From: VXRJ01 sp964636705
GTDB taxonomy: Bacteria; Acidobacteriota; Vicinamibacteria; Vicinamibacterales; UBA8438
Assembly (NCBI GenBank): GCA_964636705.1
Contig: CAZWUJ010000009.1
Span: 61,864-125,863, forward strand
Reading direction: 5' to 3'
DNA: 64,000 bases
The position numbers and the translations under genes were made by a program. This document shows, in pieces, positions 62,193-64,000 of the stretch; the stretch's first letter is position 1; every line of letters starts with the position of its first letter. The notes under the pieces were generated by a model that did not search any database, had not been told where the DNA came from, and was given only the letters and a program-made list of their open reading frames with translations.

Positions 62193-63428
62193 ATGACACT
62201 GGACGAGCAGCTTGCGTACCTGACCAAGGGTTGCGTCGACGTGGTTCGCGAGGTGGAGCTACGCTCGAAGCTCGCCCGGGCGGCCGAGGCGGGCCGAGCG
62301 CTTACCGTCAAAGTGGGATTCGATCCGACCGCCCCCGACCTGCATCTGGGGCATACCGTCCTGATCCGGAAGATGAAGCACTTTCAGGATCTGGGCCATC
62401 GGGTGGTCTTTCTGATCGGAGACTTCACTGGCCTCATCGGCGATCCGACGGGCCGGTCCAAGACCCGTCCGGCCCTGACGCGGGAAGAGATCGACGCGAA
62501 CGCCGAAACCTACAGGCAGCAGATTTTCAAGTTGCTGGATCCCGATGCGACGGTGATCGACTTCAATAGCGCCTGGCTCGGCGCGCTGGGGAGTGAGGGG
62601 CTGATTCGTCTCGCAGCCCGCTACAACGTTGCACAGATGCTGGAGCGGCGAGACTTCCGGCAACGCTACGAGTCCCGGCAGCCTATTGCCATTCACGAGT
62701 TCCTGTACCCCCTGGCGCAGGCGTACGATTCGGTCCATCTCCGTGCCGACGTCGAGTTGGGAGGCACGGATCAGCTCTTCAATCTGAACGTCGGGCGCGA
62801 CATCATGCCCCCGTTCGGTGTCGAGGCCCAGATCGTCATGACGACGCCGCTGCTCGTGGGCCTCGACGGCGTCGAGAAGATGTCGAAGTCCTCCGCCAAC
62901 TACGTCGGTATCGCCGAGCCGCCGGGCGAGATGTTCGGCAAGCTCATGTCGATCTCCGACGACCTGATGTGGAGCTACTACGAGTTATTGACGGACTTGT
63001 CGCTGGCGGAGCTCGCGGCGCTTCGCTCCCGGGTTGATGCTGGGGATCTTCATCCGAAACAGGCGAAGGTGGATCTGGCCGTCCGCATCGTCGGCGACTT
63101 CCATTCGCCGGACGCTGCGCGGGCCGCCGCGGAGGCATTCGACCGCCGGTTCTCGAGGCGTGAACTGCCTGACGATCTGGATGAATGGGCGGCGGAGACA
63201 CCACCAGAGGGACGGCGCCTGTCGGTCATCATGGTGGCGGCGGGCCTTGCCCCTTCGGGTGGCGCGGCCACGCGAGTGATCGGCCAAGGAGGCGTCCGCG
63301 TCAACGGTACCCGGATCGAGGACCGGTTCTTCACCGTCCCGGCCGACCACCCTCCCTTCATTCTCCAGGTGGGGCGGCGCGCCCTGCGGATCCGGCTGCA
63401 CCCGGAGGCGGTCCGGTCGACCGACTGA
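62193..63428 (+). CDS. tyrS: Tyrosyl-tRNA synthetase
   Basis: This 411-residue class I aminoacyl-tRNA synthetase has the HIGH-type motif 'HLGH' (51-54) in 'APDLHLGHTVLIRKMKHFQD', then 'GDFTGLIGDPTGRSKTRP', 'HEFLYPLAQAYDSV', 'ELGGTDQLFNLNVGRD' and 'GVEKMSKSSANYVG' (KMSKS). A C-terminal S4-like domain ends it ('GAATRVIGQGGVRVNGTRIED'). ATG 62193 is chosen over GTG 62184. It is followed directly by the rRNA promoter. Confidence 0.95.
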   Translation: MTLDEQLAYLTKGCVDVVREVELRSKLARAAEAGRALTVKVGFDPTAPDLHLGHTVLIRKMKHFQDLGHRVVFLIGDFTGLIGDPTGRSKTRPALTREEIDANAETYRQQIFKLLDPDATVIDFNSAWLGALGSEGLIRLAARYNVAQMLERRDFRQRYESRQPIAIHEFLYPLAQAYDSVHLRADVELGGTDQLFNLNVGRDIMPPFGVEAQIVMTTPLLVGLDGVEKMSKSSANYVGIAEPPGEMFGKLMSISDDLMWSYYELLTDLSLAELAALRSRVDAGDLHPKQAKVDLAVRIVGDFHSPDAARAAAEAFDRRFSRRELPDDLDEWAAETPPEGRRLSVIMVAAGLAPSGGAATRVIGQGGVRVNGTRIEDRFFTVPADHPPFILQVGRRALRIRLHPEAVRSTD

Positions 63429-63457
63429 GACGGCCTCACCGCGAGCCGGCCCAATCC

Positions 63458-63486
63458 TTGACACGCCCTGCGGGCATCTGTAAGCT
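63458..63486 (+). promoter_or_regulatory. rRNA operon promoter
   Basis: A perfect -35 hexamer TTGACA (63458-63463), a 17-nt spacer and TAAGCT (63481-63486) as -10 lie about 220 bp before the 16S gene. The strong -35, exact spacing and position fit a sigma-70-type rRNA promoter. Confidence 0.72.
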
Positions 63487-63704
63487 GTTCGGTCTGGCCG
63501 ATGGGTGGCGTGTCTCTGAAGGACGCGTCGCCGTGGCCGGGGGAGTCCCCCGCCCGCGCCCGGGTTCTTTGAAATCTGGACAGGACAGCGACGTGAAGCA
63601 CACGTCGAGTGTCAGCCTGACAACAAATTCGACACAACGCAGAGCCATGTGGCTCTCTGTTGAGTTCGTGCGCGGCGCCGTTGCGGCACCGTGCGCTTGC
63701 GTTT
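63487..63704 (+). other. rRNA leader with boxA-like and hairpin elements
   Basis: The leader contains GTTCTTTGAAAT (63564-63575), which resembles the anti-termination/processing region commonly seen before 16S genes, and a hairpin AGAGCC/GGCTCT (63641-63646 with 63651-63656). No coding sequence is apparent in it. Confidence 0.55.

Positions 63705-64000
<296 letters not shown>

Overview
The window is a chromosomal stretch of a high-GC, Gram-negative-type bacterium, most likely an acidobacterium of the Vicinamibacteria (subgroup 6) type. The evidence is the start of a 16S rRNA gene at the right edge, an outer-membrane TonB receptor with an N-terminal carboxypeptidase-regulatory-like domain, many secreted redox and peptidase genes, and GTG starts throughout. 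The lineage is inferred from about 295 nt of 16S and gene content and was not confirmed by a search. A 100-N scaffold gap lies at 32982-33081; identical 55-bp flanks suggest the two contigs really overlap there.

Left part (1-11320). A truncated phosphatase-like gene is followed by an OsmC-family gene whose catalytic Cys codon is an in-frame TGA with a SECIS-like hairpin. Then come a DUF255 protein, transketolase, a FitA/VapC-like toxin-antitoxin pair and gamma-glutamyltranspeptidase. A leftward cluster encodes a mercuric-reductase-like flavoprotein, a SelW-like gene (CxxU, also with an in-frame TGA and a hairpin), a SoxC-like molybdenum enzyme, its cytochrome c partner and a broken DUF4143 gene. 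The two UGA genes are the strongest non-routine signal: gene callers will split or miss both.

Middle part (11404-39079). MsrA; a beta-phosphoglucomutase-like HAD enzyme coupled to a GH65 phosphorylase; a BON-domain protein; class II PPK2; an M1-type peptidase; a PQQ dehydrogenase with the extra Asp typical of lanthanide enzymes, together with a diheme cytochrome; SixA; a TonB receptor; a secreted NIDO/HExxH protein; a K+ channel with a zinc ribbon; ProC; a PDZ protein (split by the gap); a CPA2 antiporter; a Fic protein behind an AT-rich island; a VOC protein; PAP2; and a MATE/ANK-like membrane protein. A short palindromic repeat with a compensatory base change recurs in and between genes here.

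Right part (39080-64000). A structured leader precedes a four-gene operon of porin, FMN-binding protein, small cytochrome b and ApbE, which looks like a flavinylated extracytosolic electron-transfer module; a paralogous FMN-binding gene lies 6 kb away. Next come an acyltransferase, NhaC, a sigma-54 activator, an SMP-30 lactonase, a PIN/AbrB toxin-antitoxin pair, MtaB, RlmN and an M16 peptidase. A tightly overlapping purine operon (purB-S-Q-L-F, a secreted HEAT-repeat gene, purM-N) leads into tyrS and then the promoter and start of an rRNA operon. I saw no CRISPR array, prophage, intact insertion sequence or tRNA gene.
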